Assembly: GCA_001600615.1 (NCBI GenBank)
Contig: BCKK01000008.1
Location: 850,134-914,133, forward strand
Reading direction: 5' to 3'
Origin: Dioszegia crocea
Taxonomy: Eukaryota; Basidiomycota; Tremellomycetes; Tremellales; Bulleribasidiaceae
Length of the DNA: 64,000 nt
Shown here: piece after piece, positions 48,301-57,863 of the stretch
Numbering within the stretch: position 1 is the first letter of the stretch
Layout of the letters: every line of letters begins with the position of its first letter
Program-made: the position numbers and the translations under genes
Notes under the pieces: generated by a model
Database searches by the model: none
The model's input: the letters and a program-made list of their open reading frames with translations, nothing else
Told to the model about the DNA's origin: nothing

Positions 48301-49779
48301 ATGATAAGCGGGGCTCAACAGCAAACGTGCTGTTGGACGCGTCAAGGTTGAATGTCATGGCAGGATTGATGGATCGCCTCCTGTCAGACTTGGTACTTGG
48401 AACATTCAGAGCAGCCGTACCGCCAACTGGTCCGACGCCCAAGCCAATCCCTGGAGATTGCAGGCGAGACGTACCGGCCGGTGAGAGGTTCGGCGAAGAT
48501 GCGGTGTTGTTGAGAGAGCTCGAATTGGCTGGTCCAGGGGATGATCGACCGCCGTCCGCTCTATTTGCCCGTGGTACCAGGTTGTAAGACCCCTCGGACG
48601 GACTCTGAGGTAAAGGTGGTAGGGGCGATTCGGCCCATCGAGGTCCATTCCCATTTGGACTTGACGCCCTTCCCATCATCAACTTCTCCACACTCAAATC
48701 CCGCGATCTCGACCCGCTCAGACTCCCACCAGCGACAGAATGCTCATCTTCCGAAGAGCTGGTTAGGCCATTGACCAGAGGTGAAGGAGCATCGGGTAGG
48801 CGCGCCGAATCCTGGGTGTTGGGAGTAGCGAATGGGCTGTTGGTGGGTGATGACGATGAGGTGGGAGGTAGGGGATTGACAATTGGTTGAAGAGGAGGAA
48901 TACTGCTGTTGGGACCGAGAGAGGAGGAAGACATTGAGCGGCCATTGTCTGATCGTTGTCGATCGTGATCCTTATCTTCTCGCTCCCTCTCTTTGCGCGC
49001 CGCTCGTTGCCGTTTCGCTTCAGCGTGTCTCCGAGACTTGGCTACGCGCTCGTTATGACAAGCCTAGACATTAGCCCTGTTCAAATTGGTGTCCGCCAAT
49101 GACCCACCATGCAGTATATTCCCTGACTCGTTTTTGCAAACACCAATTCCTCTATCCGTTTCTTGCACGTCCGACACGTGAAGCAGTGTGCGTGATAACT
49201 CTCATCGCCAGTCATGATTGCCTCCTCGGTGATTGCTTGTTTGCAGACGAAGCACTGACTGTCAGCTTGGACGCTTGTGAAATTTTGCTCAACTCACTTG
49301 GTACGAGCAGTTCCCGCAGACCGGCGATCCGTCGCTGAGAAGAAGCAGATTCGTGTCGGCCGAGACTTTCTCCGTACATTTGGTACACTTGAAGCAGTCT
49401 ACATGCCAGAGCGAGTTTCTGTAGGGTCAGCATGGATCCTATAAATCCCCTTCGCCTCCAGGCTCGGCACAGGAGGAGAAACTCACCCAAACGCCACGAC
49501 AATACCGCCGTTGTCCTGCTCAATGACTCCTGCACAGCCGCCACACCTCGCGTCCATATCACCCAAACTTGCCAAACTATCTCCACCCCTTGTCCCAGGT
49601 GCCGCTACATGCTTGTGCGCATGAGCATGAGCGTGTCCACTCGGTATTGGCTGGGTTCGAGCGGCGGCTTGGAGCGGTATAGACGCGCGCGACGAGGAGG
49701 AGGGATTGGTAAGAGGGATGGAGGATAGGGGTCTGGGATCTGGGAATGCGAGTGGAGCGGGCGCTGAGATGGTCGTCAT
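45369..49779 (-). CDS. LIM-C1-RhoGAP GTPase-activating protein
   Basis: Multi-exon gene beginning MTTISAPAPLAFPDP. A His-Ala-rich run (HAHAHAHK) comes just before two N-terminal LIM domains: CGGC..., HVDCFKCTKC, CFVCKQAI, HCFTCRTCKK, CMACHNERV. A Ser/Pro-rich middle, coiled coil (EEYDKEVALRRDMEAEISRLRAQV) and C1-type zinc finger (RFARCDLCAEKMWG then CATVCHAKC) follow. The RhoGAP domain carries the arginine finger in YEGIYRKTGG and the LVALLKELP, LALHLN-type, MTSQNLGVVFGR helices, and ends EERstop. Organisation matches fungal Rga/Lrg GAPs, which act on Rho1 or Cdc42 at the cortex (family knowledge). The substrate cannot be read here. It lies a few kb from the DOCK GEF's window but not adjacent to it. 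Confidence 0.9.
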
Positions 49780-51124
49780 TGTGGAAGGTAGATGATATGG
49801 GTAACGAGGGGAGATCTGTTGTTTGCGTAGTATCTCGTTCGGTAGGAGGTGTGGATCTGTCGAAATTTCTCCCGGCAAAAACTGTTTGCCACAGCTTGCG
49901 CGAGTTGAAAGGGATAGTAACCGTCCGCTTCCGCTTGACCCCTTCCTTCAGCAAGGATAGTGGGAGGACAGAAGTGTATAGGCCGAAGGAGGTCGACCGG
50001 GTCCTTTATGCGTCGTGACGCGACTGTTAGACGTGTGGGAGGAAACGCAGCTCGGTCCTGCTAACTTTCGAGATAAGCGGAGTGAGATCGAAAGTGATGT
50101 GCGATGGTGACAATGTGGGATATCAAGGGACGGCTTTGTTGATGAGATCCAAGACCTGAGCCAAGATGCTGGGGGCGGGTAAAGGGGAGGCTGTGCGTTG
50201 GTGGAGTTTCCGCGCCGTGTTCCGGCACCCAAAGGTCCGGGTTTACTCCGTCTTGAAATTTTCGAATATCAATCGAGATAAGTCGAGGCGATACCCAAGG
50301 AATGGGGAGTGGATGCTTATCTGTAGCAGCTGCTTTGCCCTTGTGATGAGATTGTGCTTTGTGAATGGAACAATTACTCCGTAGAGAACGTTTGAACCTT
50401 GCCTTTGGCACGAGCACATCCCTCGACGCGTCGTACTCGGCTCCGACGGAATGCACATCGGAAGGAACGCGTCTTTACGGCATCTTTTAGGCGTGGCACT
50501 TGTGACCTCTTGTGACCATGGCGTGACTGCCACATCTGCGGCGTTCTGGATCGCCGAATGTCGCAATTATACATGTCGCCCATAGATGCCACAAGACGTA
50601 GATATCAAGCTGGCCTAGTCAATGCCATTACAAACTGACCGAATATTACTTGGGGCGACATCGTATCTGGGGGATAGGGTTCTTCAAGGCGCAGGGAATC
50701 CACGAGGCAAGCAAGCTACGCTGATTGCAACAGAGTAGCTCTCCGATCATCATCCGCAAGGTGGGCCGGTGGTTTGTCTGGCGGGGCAAACTTTTTGCAG
50801 TCCCTTTTATTCTCAGGTATAGATTACGGATTCTATCAAGTGGGAGATGATACACCGCCAGATCTATAATCAAGGTCGACGCTTTGAAGTGAATCATGAG
50901 ATACAGGCAGCTATAGGCTAGAGAGATCACTGATACTGACTCCTGATCTGGATCTGAGCTCAGTCGTGATGTATAGCAGCATTGACGCGATGAATGACGA
51001 TAGTTGCTGATCTGGTCGACTCAACCGTGTTTCCCGCCTATGAGCTAGCTACGTCACAGGTCGCGCAATCAAACTTGTGCACACCCTATCAGACCGCCTA
51101 CTAGACTGGTGCGAGTATCTTCAA
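49780..51124. other. Intergenic region upstream of the RhoGAP gene
   Basis: About 1.35 kb between the RhoGAP start and the CAP gene 3' end. Short ORFs on both strands lack features. GTGAC occurs three times within 30 bases near 50500-50530. No RNA gene is recognised. Confidence 0.45.
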
Positions 51125-52337
51125 TCAGATTGGGTGAGGGACTTGCGAGCCGAAAGATCCTATCGGCGTTAGCCTCGACATCCTTGTGCTCTTCGGTGCG
51201 CCACGTCCACACTCACCCATGACATTGGGGAAGGGGTCATAGCAACAAGCGACGTATGTCCCACCACCCTGATTCTCATCAGCCATCTCATCCGAGTCAT
51301 AGCTGCAATTGGTGAAAGATCGACTTACGCCACACTGGCCAATGGCACAGCCTATACCAGACATGGTCTTCCATACTATGGCAGTGAAGTGATAGACTAC
51401 CTTCCCTCCTGATCTGATCAGCAATGACAGCAAACATGCATCCAGCCTCAGCTGAGTACTGACCGTGCTTCCCCTCAGGATCACCATAGTTGAAATCTTT
51501 CGATTCACTCATCCAGCTCTCCACAACATCATTCGCAGCCATTTTGCCACTTCCGCCACTCCCAGCCAGAAGATTCTCCCCAAATTTGCCACCGGTAGTA
51601 TGAGCCATATCGCACGACCCCCGATGCGCCGCCACGTTGGCCTGCGCCTGTGCGGCAGCTCCTGCACTCCATGTGACTGGTCCCACACCAAACTTGGCTC
51701 GTGCATTGGTGTGAGCGGCAAGCCAATCCGCTTGCGCAGAGCCAGTACCTCCACTACCGCCAGCAGGGGGAGGAGCGGGCTCAGCGGCAGCAGGGGCCTT
51801 TGGAGCTGGAGGAGGAGGGGTATCGACGGGCGCGGTCTTTGCTTTGACGACAATTGGTGGCTGGACCGGAGGGACATCGACGACTGGCTGCGCTAGTCGT
51901 GCGGGGGCTACGACAACTGGAGGAGGGGAATCGGCTGGAAGGGCGGCAGCTTTGGCTGTGTTGGATGCCTGCTTCGGAGGAGCAACTACGGCTGGTTGAG
52001 CCTGTTGTCCTGATCCGGATTTCCCCGGACAAGGGCGAGATTTGACCTCGGGTGAAGGAGGATTGTTTGGTCCAGATGAAGGAATCTCGTTGGCGATGAT
52101 TCCAGCTGCCATTGGCGGTTTGACCCAGTGTAAGGTCTTTCCGCCCGGCCTGTGAGCCCCGGGACCTCCACCACCCCACTTGGCTGCGTGTCCATCTGAT
52201 CGATGCCTAGAACGACGATGGGCTTTATGATCAGGGTAGCGGTTGTCGGTGTCGACAGTGTCAGGGCTCTGATCGGCTTGGCTCCAAGCGAGGAGGGGGA
52301 TGGAGATGAGGAAGAGGCACAGCCTGATGAGGAGCAT
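51125..52337 (-). CDS. Secreted CAP/PR-1 (SCP/TAPS) domain protein
   Basis: Four exons (52337-51464, 51408-51329, 51268-51217, 51159-51125), 346 residues. The N-terminal signal peptide (MLLIRLCLFLISIPLLAWSQA) leads to a His/Gly-rich then long Pro/Ala/Val-rich stalk. The CAP domain begins QADWLAAHTNARAKFGVGPVTWS, the usual opening (AxHN-x-R), then GENLLAGSGG and HFTAIVWKT, the CAP signature. The end includes CAIGQCG, GGTYVACCYDPFPNVMG and a short tail. Fungal Pry/CAP proteins bind sterols or lipids outside the cell (family knowledge). A TATA-like box lies ~200 bases upstream. The introns all fall within the CAP domain. Confidence 0.9.
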
Positions 52338-53676
52338 ATCGACTGATTGTCTGGCTGTTTCAGAGCGAAGGGACGTAATTCGGTCTTGGTGATTGACGGC
52401 GCGGATTCCAGATCCGCTGTAGTTTCAAAAGAGTGTGGGTGGACCGATGAGTACAATGATGGATCAGTCTCTCGATCTGAGTGAGTCCTATGAGTTATAC
52501 ATGCATGAAAGTCCCAATGCATAGTCTGAGTAAACCGCTCTATATATGCGAGTACCCTCGATCACAATCACAAGACCTGATTATGAGCAATCCCCCCTCG
52601 CGCCCCTCGCTGATCCGTAGAATACTAGGAGTCCTTTATTGATTTAGACCTGTTTCACCTTTGCGATCAACGATAGGTCAGGGGTGATCGTATAAAGCAG
52701 GGGCTTTGTTAATTTTCACACATCGTGAAGTCGATCCCTTCTCCTTCTGAAGCTCAGAGCTCAGGTACACACCTTGTCTACACCCCTTCTCTCACTTCAC
52801 ATTGCCACCCGCCAAATCTAAAACACGACGCACGGAATGGCGTGTTTCAGAATTGGTTCCGAAATAGTCCATGGAAACCGGGCTATAACGCCGCAAAATC
52901 CCGAGCACAATGCCTTGTTAATTCGAACCACCACCCAAACTCCATTCTCCAAATTTTGCCAGGGTCTCCTCCTTCACATCATCCATCCTACCGCTCGTTG
53001 TCCACAGATACAGTAAGTCTCTCTTCTGCTGCTTTGCTCTACACGCTACTCCCTCCCGGTCCAAGTTCAATGATGTTATAATTTAATTAGACTCCGAATA
53101 ATTCAAGAAGGAACAAACACACACTGAAAATCCTGAGCTACTTGGACCCTTTCCCCTCTTCCATCAGGCTGCTATCTATTGCAGAGGGACCAAGCTGACG
53201 ATAATCAGTCATTCCGCTCTTCCCCGATGCCCGCTACTTATAGAAGTCCCTATTGTTATCCATGCACCCGTCATTGATGCATCCCACTCTCAGCAGACCC
53301 GATTAATCCACCGTACATTTACCCTGAGTCAGCGGAGCGGAAGCCAATTCCAGTCTGATGAGGAGGGCCTGGCTGGATCTTGACATTCCATGAGCGGGTC
53401 AGGTGCTTGGCGAGGATTGACATCAAGGGCTATATAAGAAGCAAGATCAGGTTTGCGAGTCCCTTTAGCCAACGCAATGGATATGGAGTGCGGCAAATGC
53501 TGGAGGTGGTGAAATGTTGACCGCCTTGGATCTGTTCGCAGACGGGCCTACTGTGTACTGCACAATCGTCTTCGTCGCGCGTAATGAGATATGGAAGACT
53601 TGGACTGCTCAGGCCTTGTCCCCGTATCAAGCCGTTGTAGACAAGCTGCACAATCTGAATACAAGATGCACCACCC
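52338..53676. other. Intergenic region between CAP gene and the nuclear-type protein gene
   Basis: About 1.34 kb. A TATA-like box belongs to the CAP gene. A TATATAAG at 53431 on the plus strand precedes only a short featureless ORF. No supported gene. Confidence 0.45.
52541..52547 (-). promoter_or_regulatory. Probable TATA box of the CAP gene
   Basis: ATATATA on the minus strand, 204 bases upstream of the CAP gene start at 52337. Confidence 0.4.
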
Positions 53677-55049
53677 CTAGCTAGCCACAGCTCTCTTCCT
53701 CCCATCGACCAACCCCTTCCCCGGTCTCAACCCGCTAGTCTTCATTGCCGTCTTGAAGAAGGCCGATCTTGACTGAGCCCCAGCAGGTCTGGTCGATCGA
53801 GCAGGCATGATAGGAGGTAATCCCGAGCCTGAGGTGGGGAGCTCAGGTTCAAGGAGTTGAAGATGTTTACCATTCCTGCGTCATCAGCTCATTCCTTTCT
53901 TCTGATCATTGCAAAGACGTACGACAATTGCTTCAACGACTCCTGTCTGTCCACCTTCCGTTTCTTCCGCTTATCCTGCTTCATCTCCCTAGCTTTCGCC
54001 TTCTCAATCCGCTTCGCCTCTGCCTCCCGCGCCTTCTGACTCTCCTCTTCCTGTACCGCAGCTTTGAGCACCTTGGCAGATAATGGCCGACCATACCCCG
54101 TCAAAGGTGCCAAATCGAAGTTATCCTCTTCCTCCTCCTCTTCCGCCGGCCGCTTGGTCCCCTTCTTCAGAGCAGCCTTCGCCGTCTTCCCCTCTGAACC
54201 CTTCCCCTCCGACTTCTTCGACTTGGGCGGAACGACCCCCGATCGAGCTTCCGCAGCTTCCATCATCGCCTGCATTTGCGCCCGCATCGATCGTTCTTTA
54301 TCGGATATCGGACCGTCCTTAAGAGTTTCGCTGGTGTCCGATTCGGCATCCTCCTCGTCCTCTTCTCCTTCCTCTTCCTCATCGCCCTCGGAATCAGTGT
54401 GGAAAGAACCAGATCCCTCGCTGTCGTCCCCCTCATCCTCCGAATCGGACCCTTCACCACCCATATCTTCATCACTCCCTTCCCCTCCCTCCTCATCCGA
54501 CTCATCATCTCCAGCAGCCATAGCAGCCTCCATCCTCTTTCTCAGCCTCTTTGCATCAGCATCTTCCTGCCCATCCCTATCGTCCCCAGCTTTCACTTTC
54601 CGTTTCGTCCCCGCGGGATTTGGCTTGTTGGCTGATTTGGCGGATTTCTCGCTGAACCGGGCGGCAGCTTTGGCATCCGCAATGGCTTTAGAGCGAGCTG
54701 CTGCTGCTTCTCGTTTAGACTTTTGTGTACTATCCTTAGTCAGTACAGATTTCTAGACCACCAGATCACCGTTGAACGTTGTGATCAGGGACTCAGATCG
54801 GACAACATACCTTTCAATCTCATCTTGACGACTCTGTATCCCCTTCAAAGCAGCTCCGACACTGACTGCCTCAGGCGCCTCGTCGTCATCATCCTCATCA
54901 TCACTGTAATCCTCCCACTCATCCCCATCTGCCACTCTGCTCGGTCCAGCGACGGGAAACTCCTCCTCATCGCTCTGATCCTCGTCGAACGTCTTCTTCT
55001 TTCCCTGAGCGGGTTGAATAGCGATGGCGGACTGCTTCGGGCGCGGCAT
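53677..55049 (-). CDS. Unknown acidic/basic nuclear-type protein
   Basis: Three exons (55049-54811, 54729-53923, 53875-53677), 414 residues. It starts MPRPKQSAIAIQPAQGKKK, with an acidic segment (DEWEDYSDDEDDDDE) and a Lys/Ala-rich helix (REAAAARSKAIADAKAA). A long Asp/Glu/Ser-rich stretch and a basic segment with coiled-coil character (EAEAKRIEKAKAREMKQDKRKKRK) follow. The C-terminus (GLPPIMPARSTRPAG) ends in RKRAVAS. Acidic-then-basic composition is common in nucleolar ribosome factors and chromatin proteins, but I do not recognise the family. The exon joins are clean and the frame closes exactly. Confidence 0.7.
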
Positions 55050-55499
55050 GATGGCTTGGAGTTGACCTGGAGATGTGTGTAGTCGTCAAGTGAGGTCAGA
55101 TGGGTCGATAGGGCCAAGATAGGGCCATGGCTTGGATGGAAATTTGACATACTCTAACGTAATGATTTGGGCATCTCTTTCCGTCGGAAGCGTCATACAG
55201 CAAGGCCTTGAGCGGAAACCTGCGGTGACCGACTGCACATGATGCATGGTTTGGGGAGAGCAGTGCATGAAGGGCTTGGGGCTTGGGTCCAGAGGCAGTG
55301 ATGTGTGGCAAGCGATGCCGCCGAAAGTGCTGCGATATCCCAGCGGTCGATGTATGCGCCTCATTTCCGCTCTTGGCACTGTTGGCTTCGAAGTTTCATT
55401 TCTCCATCAGACATCACCTTCGTTGTCCATACTTCAATTTTCAAGCTTCTACCATTACAAAGCACCGTCAAACGTTTGACTCGGAGGTTTCTCATCAAG
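55050..55499. other. Divergent upstream region of the nuclear-type protein gene and PMP3
   Basis: About 450 bases between divergent starts, holding both promoters. Short ORFs are shadows. No further element is clear. Confidence 0.4.
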
Positions 55500-55973
55500 A
55501 TGCCCACTGCGCCAAGCTGTAAGTCCTCGCTCTGAGCCCTCCGCGCCCCGAACATGTCACTGGGACAGCCTGTCTCCTCTTTCTTACCCTCCACCCCCAC
55601 CCCCAGCCTCAATCTCGTTAAGCCGCGTGTCGCTGACGACTACTTAGCCAATGGAGACATCCTCTTATATTTCATCGCCCTCTTCGTTCCACCCATCCCA
55701 GTGTAAGCCGTCTCCTCTCACCTCCCGTTGGGACCGCTTGATCCAGCACGCGTCTGCCAAGGCACCTGAGCTGATGTCGCAGTTTCATGAAGCGAGGATG
55801 CGGTGGAGATGTCATCATCAACCTTTTGTTGTGGATTTTGGGATGGTAGGTCCTCAGCTTTACTACTTTCAAGCCTGGTTTGCATAGAAAGACCGCTAAC
55901 GTTCAGGATCCCCGGAGTCATTCACGCTTGGTGGATCATCTCGAAGAATGAGCAGGTCAGGCGGGTGTACTAG
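55500..55973 (+). CDS. PMP3: Plasma membrane proteolipid 3 (PMP3/UPF0057)
   Basis: Four small exons (55500-55518, 55648-55702, 55783-55845, 55907-55973), 67 residues, so more intron than coding sequence. Two TM segments are visible: LLYFIALFVPPIPVFMKRG with the family PP.V...RGC signature, and VIINLLLWILGWIPGVIHAWWI. The second splice falls within V, so correct splicing restores VFMKRGC. PMP3 proteins sit in the plasma membrane and limit cation leak, giving salt and pH tolerance (family knowledge). The C-terminal extension KNEQVRRVY is longer than in the yeast protein. Confidence 0.93.
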
Positions 55974-56200
55974 TTGGGCTCAAAACCCCAAGCTGCCTGG
56001 TCATTCCGATGGATGGAGCGGGCGGTGGGCGAAGAATGAGCAAGATGGGCGATGTATAGTGCAGTATAATTGGGATGAACCAGAAGGATATAGCCGGTCG
56101 ATAGGGGGTTGTCTTCCCCTGCGCTCTCCTCGGCCGCTCGTGCAGATACGGCCACCTCGGAACGTACTTCTACTTATACGTTCTCAGATTGAAGGTTCGC

Positions 56201-56227
56201 ACAGCAGCAGCACCAGCAGCAGCAGCG
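56201..56227. repeat. AGC trinucleotide tract
   Basis: About 27 bases of AGC units with one CACC interruption. Confidence 0.6.
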
Positions 56228-56943
56228 TATATCAAGGCACCGGCCGTTTTCTCAAGGCACAGCCTAAGGCACCCTCTCGCCACCCGCTCTAGCTTCGCAT
56301 CGCCTCAGATCACCTCGTCCTTATCTGATACTCTTGCTACCGGATATCTCGAGATCCGGTCCAGATCAGGTCCCGAGAAGTCCCCCCACTCTCGCCACTC
56401 AGCTCGGCCGCGGAGCCAACGGGCCTCCACCCAAACTATCGATCGGCAGGCTTGTCGGCATAAGTCTTCGGGGACGACCGACGACCGATCTGCACTATCT
56501 AGCACGCTAAGCTTGTAACCGGGCTTGCGATAAATCACGCAGACAGGCACGCGCTGCTCGATCGCGCAGATCCCAGTCTTGAGAAGGCCTTCTAGCGTGA
56601 GATTATGGCAGGACTCCCCGCGCTATGCATAACCGAGGCTCCCAAACGTCGAGGCGCGGTGGGCTGACGTCGTGATCGGATACCGGCAAGCGGTGGAGTG
56701 GAGGCATTCGTAACCACCTCCGTCCCCGAATAAACCACACGGCAGGTCCGCATTTAGATCTCCGATGCTTCACACAGCTAAAAAGTTAGCCTTGAGGCAT
56801 GTGTTGGTCAGCATGCTGATTGAAGAAAAAATCGCAGTTTCACCACTAGGGCCTAGGGCTACTCCGATAGATAGAATGGGTGACTCGGCCGATGTGCTCA
56901 TACCAGTCGGGTGTATTGATCACCGTTGACCAGAGGCCTTCTT

Positions 56944-56949
56944 TATAAG
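56944..56949 (+). promoter_or_regulatory. Probable TATA box of the small gene at 57043
   Basis: TATAAG about 100 bases upstream of the ATG, a typical spacing. Confidence 0.4.
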
Positions 56950-57042
56950 TACTGAGGGTAGTCTGCGATCTGCCCACTATTCATCGCAGACATACATTTG
57001 ACGACTACCAACGAATATTGAAAGGAGAGAATCAGCCCAAAA

Positions 57043-57523
57043 TGCAGCTACTCGCAAAGATGAAGAGGAAGAATTGTCAGTGCCCCAGCCCTCCTGGTTC
57101 TGCTCCTTCTTACTTTGTCCGGAGTGAGCTTTACTGACCATAGTAGCCTCTGAAAAGACCGATCAGCCTCTCAAATCCTCAATACCCTCAGCGCCCACAG
57201 ATCACAAGCCAGCCCATACGAGCCCACGAGCAGGATTCAAAATCTTCATTCGCTCCATGAGCGCAAACTCCACCCCTTCCACAACTCCCAATTCCACATC
57301 CCCTTCCTCTCCCTCTGCGCAATCCACCACACTACCTTCTCACCCACCACCGGGATATCAGGCTGTGGCTCCTACACCCCTGGCGGCACCTGCGTCCACA
57401 CCGGCAGCCGCGACACGACCGAGACAATTGGTCCGTGTCCCATCGGTCTTGTACTGCCCCGTGCTCGAGAAGGATGGGAAGGGGTATGGGAATGAGAAGA
57501 CGAGGCGTACGACGGAGTTCTAG
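57043..57523 (+). CDS. Small unknown Ser/Thr/Pro-rich protein
   Basis: Two exons (57043-57076, 57144-57523; the acceptor could also be 57146), about 137 residues. It begins MQLLAKMKRKN. The rest is Ser/Pro/Thr/Ala-rich (SANSTPSTTPNSTSPSSPS, PPPGYQAVAPTPLAAPA) and ends VPSVLYCPVLEKDGKGYGNEKTRRTTEF. No domain is recognised. The GTCAGT donor and CTGACCATAG acceptor fit the local pattern and keep the frame. A TATA box supports transcription, but the coding call rests mainly on the open frame. Confidence 0.5.
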
Positions 57524-57863
57524 GGAGTTTTAGGGCGTAGGAAGTTGCGGACGCGTCTCATGATGGCCGGGATTCAAAAGCGGCTTAGATGGACATTTCT
57601 AGATATCTGTATTAGAGTATCAACTGTATCTGTAGTTCCGTATCTCGTAGGATCTGGTTTAATGATGTACGAGTAGCGCGTGGACATGGCGATCCAGCTC
57701 GAGCATGTTGCTTATAGGCATGTTGAACTGTGGTTCCTCTCTGTAGGCACGCACAAAATCATAGACTAAGCAGGGGGGCTCATTTACGTTTCAACACATC
57801 AACACATGCACCCTCAAAACTCGCCTTCATGAATACACCTTACACCACCCAACTCATAATGAG
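57524..57863. other. Intergenic region upstream of the bromodomain gene
   Basis: About 340 bases. No feature is evident beyond the 3' UTR of the small gene and the promoter of the bromodomain gene. Confidence 0.4.

Larger units (their letters stand above)
55974..57042. other. Intergenic region downstream of PMP3
   Basis: About 1.07 kb without a supported gene. It contains an interrupted AGC tract at 56201-56227. A TATA-like box for the downstream small gene lies at 56944. The ORF at 55948-56292 overlaps PMP3's end in another frame and is treated as a shadow. Confidence 0.45.

Noticed and set aside
53431..53440. TATATAAG as promoter of a gene starting near 53479
   Set aside because: The downstream frame ends after about 12 codons; no gene is supported.
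54064..54756. 230-residue plus-strand Ser-rich ORF
   Set aside because: Exact antisense shadow of the acidic stretch of the gene at 53677-55049.
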